A stretch of DNA of 64,000 nt, from contig NZ_CP011125.1 in the NCBI RefSeq assembly GCF_000737325.1, forward strand, positions 9,796,001-9,860,000, given 5' to 3'. The notes under the pieces were generated by a model, which had not been told where the DNA came from, ran no database searches, and saw only the letters and a program-made list of their open reading frames with translations. Below are positions 16,438 through 23,728 of this stretch, one piece after another. Every line of letters starts with the position of its first letter. Position 1 is the stretch's first letter. Made by a program: the position numbers and the translations under genes. This DNA is from Sandaracinus amylolyticus (GTDB taxonomy: Bacteria > Myxococcota_A > Polyangia > Polyangiales > Sandaracinaceae).

Positions 16438-17391
16438 TCAGCGCTCCCAGAAGTCGTAGAAGTTGAACCAGTTGTCCGGCGCCATCCGGACGAAGTGCTC
16501 GAGGCGCGTCGCGTACTGCTGCACGTACTTCGCGAGCGCCTCTTCGCGCGCCTTGCGCGGCAATTCGATCTTCTCCGCGAACGGCTCGCAGAAGAGATCG
16601 TAGCGGTTCGGATCGCGATAGAGCCCGAACGTCAGGTACACCGGGCACTTCAGCATCGACGCGAGCAGATAGGGCCCGGTGGGGAACTTCGCGGTGCCCC
16701 CGAGGAACTCGGCGCTCACGGTGCGCGCATCCGCGGCGTCGGCGTTGGGCGGCACACGATCGGCGAGGATCGCGACGATCGCGCCCTGCTCGATCAGCTC
16801 CTTCACGCGCAGCATGAAGTCGATGCCCTCGCCCATCTGCAGCAGCTTCGCGTTCTTGCCGGGGTCGATCTTCTCGAACGCGTCGTTGATGCGCCGCGCG
16901 TTCTTCGTGTAGACGACCGCGTAGATCGGGAGATTCTCGACCTCGCTCTGGGCGCGCATCGCGTAGAAGCTGCCGAGGTGCGCGCCGAGCAGGATCGCGC
17001 CGCGCTTTCCGTCGCGCAGCTCCGCGAGGTGCTGGTGACCGTTGGTGGTCACGCGGAAGTGCCGGACCTTGCCGGCGACGAGGAAGAACGCGTCGAGCGT
17101 GGTCTGCGCGAAGCGCAGGATCTGCCGGTACGTCTCGTACGCGGTGACCTCGCGCCCGAGCACGCGGCGCAGCACCTCGCGCGACGCACGGCGCGCGCCC
17201 GGCGCGAAGAGCCAGTAGTAGAACGCGACCACGCGCGCGATCAGCCGCCCGAAGGTGCGGCCCATCACCGTCGCGGCGAACACCGCGGCGCGGATCGCGA
17301 GCACGCCGCCCTTCTCGCCGACGTCGGTCCAGCCCTGCCGCTGCGGCGGCTGGGGCGACGGCGTCTCGAGCGCCGCGGGCTGCTCGCTCAT
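16438..17391 (-). CDS. LpxL/HtrB-like acyltransferase, aryl-polyene cluster type
   Basis: 317 residues of the lysophospholipid acyltransferase family, with an N-terminal hydrophobic region (VLAIRAAVFAATVMGR, then VVAFYYWLF) and the typical RGAILLGAHLGSF block. The usual catalytic His-x4-Asp/Glu has its His (138) but Tyr143 in the acidic place, so catalysis may use another residue. Downstream are AILADRVPP and FPTGPYLLASMLKCPVY, matching the substrate-pocket motifs. In polyene clusters such enzymes probably attach the aryl polyene to a lipid or sugar head. ATG at 17391 overlaps the glycosyltransferase stop (ATGA); the last base is next to the ammonia-lyase ATG. Confidence 0.85.
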   Translation of the reverse strand: MSEQPAALETPSPQPPQRQGWTDVGEKGGVLAIRAAVFAATVMGRTFGRLIARVVAFYYWLFAPGARRASREVLRRVLGREVTAYETYRQILRFAQTTLDAFFLVAGKVRHFRVTTNGHQHLAELRDGKRGAILLGAHLGSFYAMRAQSEVENLPIYAVVYTKNARRINDAFEKIDPGKNAKLLQMGEGIDFMLRVKELIEQGAIVAILADRVPPNADAADARTVSAEFLGGTAKFPTGPYLLASMLKCPVYLTFGLYRDPNRYDLFCEPFAEKIELPRKAREEALAKYVQQYATRLEHFVRMAPDNWFNFYDFWER

Positions 17392-18197
17392 CGATCGCCC
17401 GGGAGCTCGGCGGGACGCGGCTCGCTCGCGCCCTTCTCGAGCACGATCGGGTCGGAGGGCGCGGGCAGCGCCGGCACCAGCGGTCGACCGAGCACGGTGC
17501 ACCACGCGCGGTGCCACATCAGCCGCGTGTGCATCCGCGAGATGAGCCAGTTGTCGAGGAAGAGCTTGAAGTGCGACACCCCGCCCTCGACGTAGCGCAC
17601 CTTCGTCGGGAGGTTCACGACCGGCGCGCCGGTCCACGCGATGCGCACCGCGATCTCGGGATCGAAGTCCATGCGATCGCCGCACTCCGCGCAGGCGCGC
17701 AGCGCGCTCTCGAGCGGATAGACGCGGAAGCCGCACATCGGGTCGGCGATCACGCCCCAGCCCGCCTCCATGTGCGTCCAGAAGATCGTGATGTTGCGCG
17801 CGATGCGGCGCCCGATCGGCGCGCTCTCGTCATACTCGGGGCGCCCGAGGATCAGCGCGCCCGGCTGCGCGCGCGCGACGTTCAGCAGGTCAGGGATGTC
17901 CTCCAGCGCGTGCTGTCCGTCGGCGTCGACCTGGAGCGCGTGGGTGAACCCGAGCTCGCGCGCGAACGCGAAGCCGGTCTTCACCGCGGCTCCCTTTCCG
18001 CCGTTCTGCGCGCGGTGCGTCACGTGCGCGAGCCCGTCGCGCCCGATGCCCGCGACCGCCGCGCGCCCCTCCTCGTGACTGCCGTCGTCGACGACCACCA
18101 CGTCCGCGAGGTGCTCCCGCGCGCGCAGCACGACGTCGCGCACGGTGCGCGGATTGTCGTAGGTCGGGATCAGGATGCAGGGCCGAAAAGCGCTCAC
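17388..18197 (-). CDS. Family 2 glycosyltransferase
   Basis: 269 residues with a GT-A fold: PTYDNPRTVRDVV, VVVVDDGSHEEG, NGGKGAAVKTGFAFA and the metal-binding DADG at residues 91-94 (QVDADGQHALEDIP). CGFRVYPLESAL and a conserved late block (RMDFDPEIAVRIAW) resemble the DPM/DolP-mannose group. First gene of a five-gene minus-strand operon (glycosyltransferase, acyltransferase, ammonia-lyase, thioesterase, LolA) that repeats the gene order of aryl-polyene clusters. Start is the GTG at 18197; the ribosome-binding site is poor. A palindrome lies 29 bp upstream and may be its operator. Sugar donor and acceptor unknown. Confidence 0.87.
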   Translation of the reverse strand: MSAFRPCILIPTYDNPRTVRDVVLRAREHLADVVVVDDGSHEEGRAAVAGIGRDGLAHVTHRAQNGGKGAAVKTGFAFARELGFTHALQVDADGQHALEDIPDLLNVARAQPGALILGRPEYDESAPIGRRIARNITIFWTHMEAGWGVIADPMCGFRVYPLESALRACAECGDRMDFDPEIAVRIAWTGAPVVNLPTKVRYVEGGVSHFKLFLDNWLISRMHTRLMWHRAWCTVLGRPLVPALPAPSDPIVLEKGASEPRPAELPGDR

Positions 18198-18225
18198 CGG
18201 ACCGGGGGGCCGGTGTGCCGGCAGC

Positions 18226-18240
18226 TCACAACGTTGTCAA
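18226..18240 (-). promoter_or_regulatory. Candidate promoter/operator of the glycosyltransferase operon
   Basis: On the minus strand TTGACA (18240-18235) is a perfect -35 hexamer 38 bp upstream of the GTG. It overlaps a perfect 10-bp palindrome ACAACGTTGT (18228-18237), which extends one more T/A pair beyond a mismatch. No good -10 is visible at 16-18 bp. A repressor binding the palindrome would cover the -35. Moderately supported. Confidence 0.4.
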
Positions 18241-18268
18241 GCGAGCGCTCCTGGCCGTCCGCGCGGGA

Positions 18269-19996
18269 TCACTCGCCGCGCGGCTCACCGTCCTTGCGCG
18301 GATCGCTCGCCGCGTGGAGCTCGACGACGCCGTCGCGCCGCACGATCCGGATGGTCTGCACGTTCGCGACGGTCGGGGTCTCGCTCACGTCGTGCCCGCG
18401 GCGCCACAACGCGAGGCGCGTTCCGGTGTCGACGCCCCGCTCGACGAGCGTCGTGGCCGGGCTGCCCTGCTGGTGCACCCGCGGCCGCGACATCGCCTCG
18501 CCGATCTCCGCGTCGAAGAGCAGCGACACCAGCGCGACCTGCTCGGTCGCGGTCGGGATGCGCGATCCACCGCTCGCGCCCACGCACATCACGGGGCGTG
18601 ATCCCTCGAACACGATCGTCGGCGCCATCGACGACACCGGACGTGCGCCCGGCCGCGGCAGGTTCGCGGCGCCCCCCGGGAGCCCGAACGCGTTGGGCGC
18701 ACCGAGCTCGCGCGCGAAGTCGTCCATCTCGTCGTTGAGCACCATGCCCGCCGCGCTCACGCGCGCGCCGAACAGCAGGTTGACCGTCGTCGTGACCGCC
18801 GCGATGTTCCCTTCTTCGTCGACCACACAGAGGTGCGACGTGCCGTGATCCGAAGGCGGCGCGCTCGGAGCGCGCGTCTCGTCCGGCGCGAGCGGAAGCT
18901 CCCATCGCTCCGCGGGCAGCGCGCGATCGCGATCGAAGATCGCCGCGCGCCGCGCGATGCGGTCGTCCGCGAGCAACGCCGCAGTCGGCACGTCGGCGTG
19001 ATCGGGATCGCCGAGGTACGCCGCACGATCGACGTACGAGCCGATCCACGACTGGGTGAGCGCATGACGGAACGCCGCGCCCTCGCGCCACCCCCCTTCG
19101 GGCTGCCACGCCTCGAGCAGCGCGAGCGACTGCAACATCGTGATCCCGCCCGCGCTCGGCGGCGGCGCGCTCACCCATCGCCGACCGAACGCATCGCGCG
19201 AGATCGGCGTGCGCTCGCGGACCGCGTAGCCCGCGAGATCCTCGGCGGTCATCACGCCGCCGCGCGCGCTCACCGCGTCGACGATCGCGCGCGCGATCGC
19301 GCCACGATAGAACGGCGCCGCGCCCTGTCGCCCGAACGTGCGCAGCGTCGCCGCGAGCTGTGGGTTCGTGATGCGCGCGCCCTGCGCGATCCCGTCCGCG
19401 CCGAGCCACCCCGCGAGCAGCGTGTCCCCGCGGAGCAGCGCGAGCGCCACGCGCGACGAGTCGCTCACGTAGCGCGACACCGCGAACCCTTCGCGCGCGT
19501 AGCGCTCGGCGTGCGACGCGATCTGCGCGCGCGTCACCCGACGCGATCCGAAGCGCGCGATCAGCGCGTCGATGCCGGCAGGCTCGCCCGGCACCGCGAC
19601 CGCGAGCCCGCCCGTCATCGAGCGCTGCGCCGCGACCTCGTCGGTGTCGCCCTCGCGCCGCGCGAACATGTCGTTCGTCGCCGCGCCCGGCGCGGTCTCG
19701 CGGAAGTCGAGGAACGTCAGCGATCGATCCGACGCACGGTAATAGAGCGCGAACCCGCCGCCCCCGAGCCCGCTCGACGCCGGGCTCACCACCCCGAGCG
19801 CCAGCATCGTCGCCGCCGCCGCGTCCGCCGCGTTCCCGCCCGCCGCGAGCACCCGCGCGCCCGCATCCGACGCGAGCGGATGATCCGCGGCGACCGCGTA
19901 CCGCGCGTAGACCGCCGCGTGGGATGGCCGCGACGGCGTCGCCTGACCGACGAGCACGACCGCGAGGCACGCGAGCCCGAGAGCGACTCTCCGCAT
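18269..19996 (-). CDS. ggt: Gamma-glutamyltransferase
   Basis: 575 residues, an N-terminal nucleophile hydrolase that cleaves gamma-glutamyl bonds of glutathione in the periplasm. Signal peptide at residues 1-28 (MRRVALGLACLAVVLVGQAT). The autocleavage and nucleophile Thr is in GTSHLCVVD at about residue 385, splitting a large and a small subunit. NLLFGARV, DEMDDF, GRP-type RPVSSMAPTIV and GASGGSRIP complete the family set. Divergent from glutathione synthetase with 56 bp between, so the two may share a promoter region. Not part of the glycosyltransferase operon, from which a 71-bp gap separates it. Confidence 0.93.
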   Translation of the reverse strand: MRRVALGLACLAVVLVGQATPSRPSHAAVYARYAVAADHPLASDAGARVLAAGGNAADAAAATMLALGVVSPASSGLGGGGFALYYRASDRSLTFLDFRETAPGAATNDMFARREGDTDEVAAQRSMTGGLAVAVPGEPAGIDALIARFGSRRVTRAQIASHAERYAREGFAVSRYVSDSSRVALALLRGDTLLAGWLGADGIAQGARITNPQLAATLRTFGRQGAAPFYRGAIARAIVDAVSARGGVMTAEDLAGYAVRERTPISRDAFGRRWVSAPPPSAGGITMLQSLALLEAWQPEGGWREGAAFRHALTQSWIGSYVDRAAYLGDPDHADVPTAALLADDRIARRAAIFDRDRALPAERWELPLAPDETRAPSAPPSDHGTSHLCVVDEEGNIAAVTTTVNLLFGARVSAAGMVLNDEMDDFARELGAPNAFGLPGGAANLPRPGARPVSSMAPTIVFEGSRPVMCVGASGGSRIPTATEQVALVSLLFDAEIGEAMSRPRVHQQGSPATTLVERGVDTGTRLALWRRGHDVSETPTVANVQTIRIVRRDGVVELHAASDPRKDGEPRGE

Positions 19997-20052
19997 GTTC
20001 GCCTTCTACCACCCTTGCGCTCGCGCGCCGGGCGCGCGATGTACGTGCGCGC

Positions 20053-20994
20053 ATGCGCATCGTCGTCCTCATGGACCCGGTCTCGACCGTCCTCGTCGAC
20101 GCCGACACTTCCTTCGCGTTGATGCTCGCCGCGCAGGAGCGCGGCCATCGCGTCGATCACGCGCTGATCACCGATCTCTTCCTCCACGGATGGCGCCTCG
20201 GCGCGCGCGTCCGCCGCGCGACGATGCAGCGCGATCCGATCGCGCCGATCACCCTCGGCGACTACGAGGACGTGTGGATCGACGAGGTCGACGCGGTGCT
20301 CGTCCGCAAAGATCCTCCGTTCGACGCGAACTACCTCTGGGCGTGCCACCTGCTCGAGCACGTCCGCGGCAAGACGCTCGTCGTCAACGATCCGCGCGCG
20401 CTGCGCGACGCGAACGAGAAGCTCTACGCGACGCACTTCCCGTCGCTCATGCCCGCGACGCTCGTCGCGAACGACAAGGCACGCATCAAGCGCTTCGTCA
20501 CCGAGGTCGGCGGGCGCGCCGTGCTCAAGCCGCTCAGCGGCGCGGGCGGCGAGAGCGTGTTCCTGCTTGCCGAGGGCGACCTCAACGTCAACGCGATCAT
20601 CGAGACCGTCACGCAGGACGGGAAGCGCGTCGCGATGGCCCAGGAGTTCCTCCCGAAGGTCACCGAGGGCGACAAGCGCATCCTCCTGCTCGACGGCGAG
20701 CCCCTCGGCGCGATCCTCCGCGTCCCGCAGCGCGGCGACGTGCGCTCGAACATCCACGTCGGCGGCACCGTCGAGAAGACCGAGCTCGACGCGCACGACC
20801 GCGCGATCTGCGCCGAGGTCGGCCCGCGCTGCAAGAAGGACGGCCTCTACTTCGTCGGCCTCGACGTGATCGGCGGCAAGCTCACCGAGGTCAACGTGAC
20901 GAGCCCGACCGGCATCCAGCAGATGTCGCGGCTTTCGGGCCAGGACCTCTCGGCGCGCGTGATCGAGTGGCTCGAGCAGCGTTCCGCGAGCTGA
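20053..20994 (+). CDS. gshB: Glutathione synthetase
   Basis: 313 residues, ATP-grasp ligase joining gamma-glutamylcysteine and glycine. Start MRIVVLMDPVSTVLVDADTS is the usual bacterial opening (substrate contact region), then PPFDANYLWACHLLE, VLKPLSGAGGESVFLL, EFLPKVTEGDKRILLLDGEP and DVIGGKLTEVNVTSPTGIQ, where Glu and Asn bind the metals. All key elements are present. Divergent to ggt. Its 3' end is overlapped by the DUF829 gene (28 bp). No gshA is visible in the window. Confidence 0.94.
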   Translation: MRIVVLMDPVSTVLVDADTSFALMLAAQERGHRVDHALITDLFLHGWRLGARVRRATMQRDPIAPITLGDYEDVWIDEVDAVLVRKDPPFDANYLWACHLLEHVRGKTLVVNDPRALRDANEKLYATHFPSLMPATLVANDKARIKRFVTEVGGRAVLKPLSGAGGESVFLLAEGDLNVNAIIETVTQDGKRVAMAQEFLPKVTEGDKRILLLDGEPLGAILRVPQRGDVRSNIHVGGTVEKTELDAHDRAICAEVGPRCKKDGLYFVGLDVIGGKLTEVNVTSPTGIQQMSRLSGQDLSARVIEWLEQRSAS

Positions 20995-21719
20995 TCGTCG
21001 GCTGGCACGGCTCGCGGGAGCGCCAGCTGCGCGTCCTCGCGAAGCACGACGAGTCGAAGCACGGCGCGGACGTCCTCACGCACGTGCCGCGCACCTTCCG
21101 CGCGATGAGCTTCCCCGAGGGCTGGGCCCGCGAAGGTCAGCGCCTCGCGGAGCGTCTCGAGCGCGCACACGCGGCCCGCCCGATGCCGCTCGTGATCCAC
21201 GCGTTCAGCAACGCGGGCTTCTGGACCACCGCCGCGCTGCTCGATCGGCTCTCCCCCGCGCTGCGCGACGCGCATCGCGCGACCGTGATCGACTCCGCGC
21301 CCGGGTTCCCGCCGCACATCGAGGCGCGCTTCACCGCGCGCTACGCCACCCGCGCGATGCTCCCGGCACTGCTCGCCCGATTCGGCTTGCGCGCGTCGCA
21401 CACGCACCCGCTGGTCGGTCCGCCGTTCGCGGCGTTCCTCTACGCGTGGCACCACGTCGCGCCGAAGCAGGTGCGCTTCATGGAGAGCAGCCTCGCGCGC
21501 CTGCGCGACGCCCACCGCGAGCGGCCGCTCATGGTCGTCTGGGGTGGCCGCGACGAGCTCGTCCCGGCGCGCTTCGTCGAGGCGTTCGTGCGTGACTGCG
21601 AGGCCCACGGCGTCCCGCTCGAGCGCCTCTTCTTCCAAGAGGGCGACCACGTCCGCCACCTCGTCGCCCACCGCCGCGAGTACTTCGCTGCGCGCGACGC
21701 CTTCCTGGCGCGCGTCTGA
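20967..21719 (+). CDS. DUF829 (TMEM53-like) alpha/beta-hydrolase fold protein
   Basis: About 250 residues if it starts at the GTG at 20967 inside gshB; GTC/CTG codons nearby make the exact start uncertain. The pattern is that of DUF829: LIVGWHGSRERQLRVLAKH at the start, a Ser-containing elbow in IHAFSNAGFWTTAALLD, SAPGFP, VVWGGRDELVP with the Asp and EGDHVRHLVAHRREY with the His. The serine triad (AFSNAG, GGRDELVP, GDHVRH) looks intact, so a hydrolase activity is likely. Substrate unknown. The 28-bp overlap with gshB suggests cotranscription. Confidence 0.75.
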   Translation: MARAAFRELIVGWHGSRERQLRVLAKHDESKHGADVLTHVPRTFRAMSFPEGWAREGQRLAERLERAHAARPMPLVIHAFSNAGFWTTAALLDRLSPALRDAHRATVIDSAPGFPPHIEARFTARYATRAMLPALLARFGLRASHTHPLVGPPFAAFLYAWHHVAPKQVRFMESSLARLRDAHRERPLMVVWGGRDELVPARFVEAFVRDCEAHGVPLERLFFQEGDHVRHLVAHRREYFAARDAFLARV

Positions 21720-21934
21720 GCGCAGGGAGCGCCGAATGTGGAGCGTGGCGCGCTCTGCGCCCCTACGCGCCGATGAGGTACGACCCTGCCCCACCCGGCG
21801 CGACGCTCCCCATCGCATCCCGGTGTCACCCCTGCGAGTGCATCGCTGCAAGGGGGGTTGCAGATCCGAAAGGCGCCCACGGAAACGCGCCGGCGCAATC
21901 GCGAGAAACGTGGGGCAACTGCTTCCCGAACGTC

Positions 21935-21950
21935 TGGCACGGCCCTCGCT
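21935..21950 (+). promoter_or_regulatory. Sigma-54-type promoter of the small RNA
   Basis: TGGCACGGCCCTCGCT matches the -24/-12 consensus TGGCACG-N4-TTGCT with one mismatch (TCGCT for TTGCT). The invariant GG and GC are separated by exactly ten bases. Transcription would start near 21961. Sigma-54 promoters need an enhancer-binding activator; I cannot identify its site. Confidence 0.65.
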
Positions 21951-21960
21951 AAAGCCCCAG

Positions 21961-22065
21961 ACGCGACCCGGTGACCTCGGCGAGTCTGCCCCCCCAACCG
22001 CCGATCACGCCAGGTCGCGCCAGGCCCGCGCTGCATGCCCCCCCCGCAGCGCGGGCCGCTTTTTT
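21961..22065 (+). ncRNA. Candidate sigma-54-dependent small RNA, about 105 nt
   Basis: The predicted transcript begins about 12 bases after the -12 GC and ends at a terminator. Its 5' part folds into one long hairpin: 21962-21968 with 22013-22019 (7 bp), 21971-21974 with 22005-22008 (4 bp) and 21977-21982 with 21999-22004 (6 bp), all perfect pairs, leaving a loop with TGCCCCCCC. The 3' part is a 12-bp terminator hairpin whose loop also contains TG followed by eight Cs. There is no ORF with a ribosome-binding site. Two C-rich loops suggest binding to G-rich (Shine-Dalgarno-like) targets. The plan resembles the Pxr RNA of Myxococcus, which is also sigma-54 dependent, but no sequence relation is claimed. 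Confidence 0.6.
22023..22065 (+). terminator. Rho-independent terminator of the small RNA
   Basis: Perfect 12-bp arms (22023-22034 and 22046-22057), an 11-base loop rich in C, then GC and six T residues (22060-22065). Strong intrinsic terminator in a region without an upstream coding frame. Confidence 0.9.
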
Positions 22066-22093
22066 CCGTCCGCGAATCGCGGCGTTTCATCTG

Positions 22094-22128
22094 GGACCGG
22101 GCAAGACCCTCAGGGTTTTGCCCGGTCC
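22094..22128. terminator. 15-bp inverted repeat after the anti-sigma gene
   Basis: Arms 22094-22108 and 22114-22128 pair with a single G-T exception and a 5-base loop. It lies 20 bp downstream of the minus-strand anti-sigma gene and 29 bp after the small-RNA terminator. There is no T-run on either side, so it may be a Rho-assisted or mRNA-stabilising hairpin between convergent transcripts. Confidence 0.45.
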
Positions 22129-22147
22129 ATGACGTCCTGCGCGTGGC

Positions 22148-22567
22148 TCAGGGATGCGTGGTCGGAGAGGGCGGCCCCTCCACCTGCACGAAGCTCTGCA
22201 CGGCGAGCCATCCCGTCGCGAGGAGCAGCGCCACCAGGATCGCGACCAAGACCGGCAGCGTGCCCCGCGGTCCCGCCTGCTCCGCGAACCGGTCGCGATA
22301 GAACCGTCCGCGGCTCCGCGCGCGCAGGCGCGACTGCACGCCGGGCAGCAGGTCCGGCGAGGCCTCGGGTCCCTCCTTCTGGTCCCCCGCGTCCCCACCG
22401 ATCGCCGCCGCGCCGCGCACCACCATCCGGTACGCGTCGAGCTCGTCCTGCAGCTCGGGGTCGCTCGCGAGCGCAGCCTCGAACGCGGCCTTCTTCGCGG
22501 GATCGAGGCTCCCCTCGATCACGTCTCCGAAGAGGTCGCGCGCCTCGTCGCTCGTCATCGCTTCCAT
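22148..22567 (-). CDS. Anti-sigma factor (membrane-anchored)
   Basis: 139 residues. The cytosolic N-terminal part (about 105 residues) starts MTSDEARDLFGDVIEGSLDPAKKAAFEAALASDPELQDELDAY, the acidic anti-sigma helix pattern. It has no HxxxCxxC zinc motif, so it is a non-zinc variant. A single membrane helix (LPVLVAILVALLLATGWLAV) and a short periplasmic tail follow. It lies 4 bp downstream of the ECF sigma gene on the same strand, as cognate anti-sigma genes do. It would hold the sigma factor at the membrane until an envelope signal releases it. Start could be the second Met. Confidence 0.75.
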   Translation of the reverse strand: MEAMTSDEARDLFGDVIEGSLDPAKKAAFEAALASDPELQDELDAYRMVVRGAAAIGGDAGDQKEGPEASPDLLPGVQSRLRARSRGRFYRDRFAEQAGPRGTLPVLVAILVALLLATGWLAVQSFVQVEGPPSPTTHP

Positions 22568-22571
22568 CGTC

Positions 22572-23282
22572 TCACTTCTTCCCCGACGACGCCTTCACCG
22601 CGGGGGTGCTCGAGCGACGCTCGCCGGTCGCGCGCTGCACGGCCTTCGCGAGCGCCAGACGCGCGCGGTGCAGCCGACTCTTCACGGTGCCCTCGGGCAG
22701 CCCGGTCTCCTGCTGGATCTCCTCGTAGCTCATGTTCTCGACGTCACGCATGATCACGAGCACGCGCTGGTCCTCGTCGAGCTCCATGATCGCCTCGCGC
22801 ACGATCGTCTCGATCTGGTTCGCCTCGGCCTGCTGATCGGGGCGCGCGACCTGCGCCGACGAGCTCATCGACGCGCTCTCGACCGCGCCGTGCTCGGCGA
22901 TCTCGTCGAGCTCCTTCTTCTTCCCGCGCGCGCGACGGTCCAGGTACTTGATCCGGTTCTTGCAGTGGTTCGTCGCCACCCGATAGAGCCAGGTCGAGAG
23001 CTTGCTGTCCCCGCGGAAGCCCTCGATCGACTTGAAGACCGTGATGAAGACCTCCTGCGCGACGTCCTCGGCCTCGCTGCGATCGCCGAGCATGCGCAGC
23101 ACGAGGCGGAACACGCGCTCCTGATACAGGCGGACGAGCTCGTTGAACGCGGCTTCGTCGCGTCGTCGGAGCCGCTCGATCAGCTGTTCTTCGTGGCCGT
23201 CGGGCATCGGCACGTGGAACCCGAGGGCCTCGGCACGACGCTCCAGCGCGGCGTGATCGAGATCGTCGGGAACGAGGTCCAC
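22572..23282 (-). CDS. ECF sigma factor, RpoE type
   Basis: 236 residues. Region 2 runs from AFNELVRLYQERVFRLVLRM through DRSEAEDVAQEVFITVFKSI and FRGDSKLSTWLYRVATNHC; region 4 is RVLVIMRDVENMSYEEIQQETGLPEGTVKSRLHRAR. A 55-residue linker between the regions contains a run of Ser and charged residues. Paired with a membrane anti-sigma gene. Start as GTG at 23282 is very near a candidate ECF promoter, so either the message is nearly leaderless or translation starts at Met26 (23207), where the family usually begins. It is likely an envelope-stress sigma factor and autoregulated. Confidence 0.92.
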   Translation of the reverse strand: MDLVPDDLDHAALERRAEALGFHVPMPDGHEEQLIERLRRRDEAAFNELVRLYQERVFRLVLRMLGDRSEAEDVAQEVFITVFKSIEGFRGDSKLSTWLYRVATNHCKNRIKYLDRRARGKKKELDEIAEHGAVESASMSSSAQVARPDQQAEANQIETIVREAIMELDEDQRVLVIMRDVENMSYEEIQQETGLPEGTVKSRLHRARLALAKAVQRATGERRSSTPAVKASSGKK

Positions 23283-23290
23283 GCGCCCGA

Positions 23291-23315
23291 GACAACCTCG
23301 GCCGAGCGCGGTTCC
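23291..23315 (-). promoter_or_regulatory. Candidate ECF-type promoter of the sigma/anti-sigma operon
   Basis: On the minus strand GGAAC (23315-23311) and GTC (23293-23291) are 17 bases apart, matching the GGAAC/GTC pattern of ECF promoters. The transcript would begin close to the annotated GTG. Autoregulation is the usual arrangement; this is inference from spacing only. Confidence 0.4.
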
Positions 23316-23359
23316 GGCGAAGGTAGCCGGGATGCGCGATCACCCTCAAGCTCGATGGA

Positions 23360-23719
23360 ATGCGCGCGATCCTGCTCGTCGATCACGGCAGCCGCGTCGA
23401 CGCGGCGAACGCGCAGCTCGGCGACGTCGCGCAGCTGGTCGCGCGCATCGCGGGCGACGGCACGATCGTGCGTCACGCCCACATGGAGCTCGCGACGCCG
23501 TCGATCCCCGAGGGCATCGACGCGCTGGTGCGCGAGGGCGCGACCGAGATCGTCGTGGTGCCGTACTTCCTCGCGCCGGGAAGGCACGCGACGAGCGACG
23601 TCCCGCGGATCGCGTCCGAGGCCGCGAGCAAGCACCCCGCCGTGAACGTGCGGGTCGCGGCACCGCTCGGCGTGCACGAGCTCCTCGCTCGCCTGGTCCT
23701 GGTGCGCGCGCGGGAGTGA
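23360..23719 (+). CDS. cbiX: CbiX/SirB-type chelatase, small form
   Basis: 119 residues, the short (CbiX-small) form. Such proteins insert cobalt or ferrous iron into sirohydrochlorin. The metal-binding His of DHGSR is near the N-terminus, with the second conserved set in AHMELATPSIPEGI and VPYFLAPGRHATSDVP. No other cobalamin or siroheme gene is adjacent. The gene is divergent from rpoE (77 bp) and convergent with the outer-membrane gene (stops 9 bp apart). Whether the metal is Co, Ni or Fe is not evident. Confidence 0.85.
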   Translation: MRAILLVDHGSRVDAANAQLGDVAQLVARIAGDGTIVRHAHMELATPSIPEGIDALVREGATEIVVVPYFLAPGRHATSDVPRIASEAASKHPAVNVRVAAPLGVHELLARLVLVRARE

Positions 23720-23728
23720 CGAAGCTCC

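Larger units (their letters stand above)
21720..22147. other. Non-coding region between convergent genes, holding a small-RNA gene
   Basis: 428 bp with no convincing protein gene. It holds, in order, a hairpin with a six-G loop (21847-21862, TGCAA arms), a sigma-54-type promoter (21935-21950), a structured RNA ending in an intrinsic terminator (21961-22065) and a long inverted repeat (22094-22128). Confidence 0.7.

Noticed and set aside
21001-21016. Second sigma-54 promoter inside the DUF829 gene
   Set aside because: TGGCACG is present but the GC at -12 is not at ten bases, and it is inside a coding sequence.
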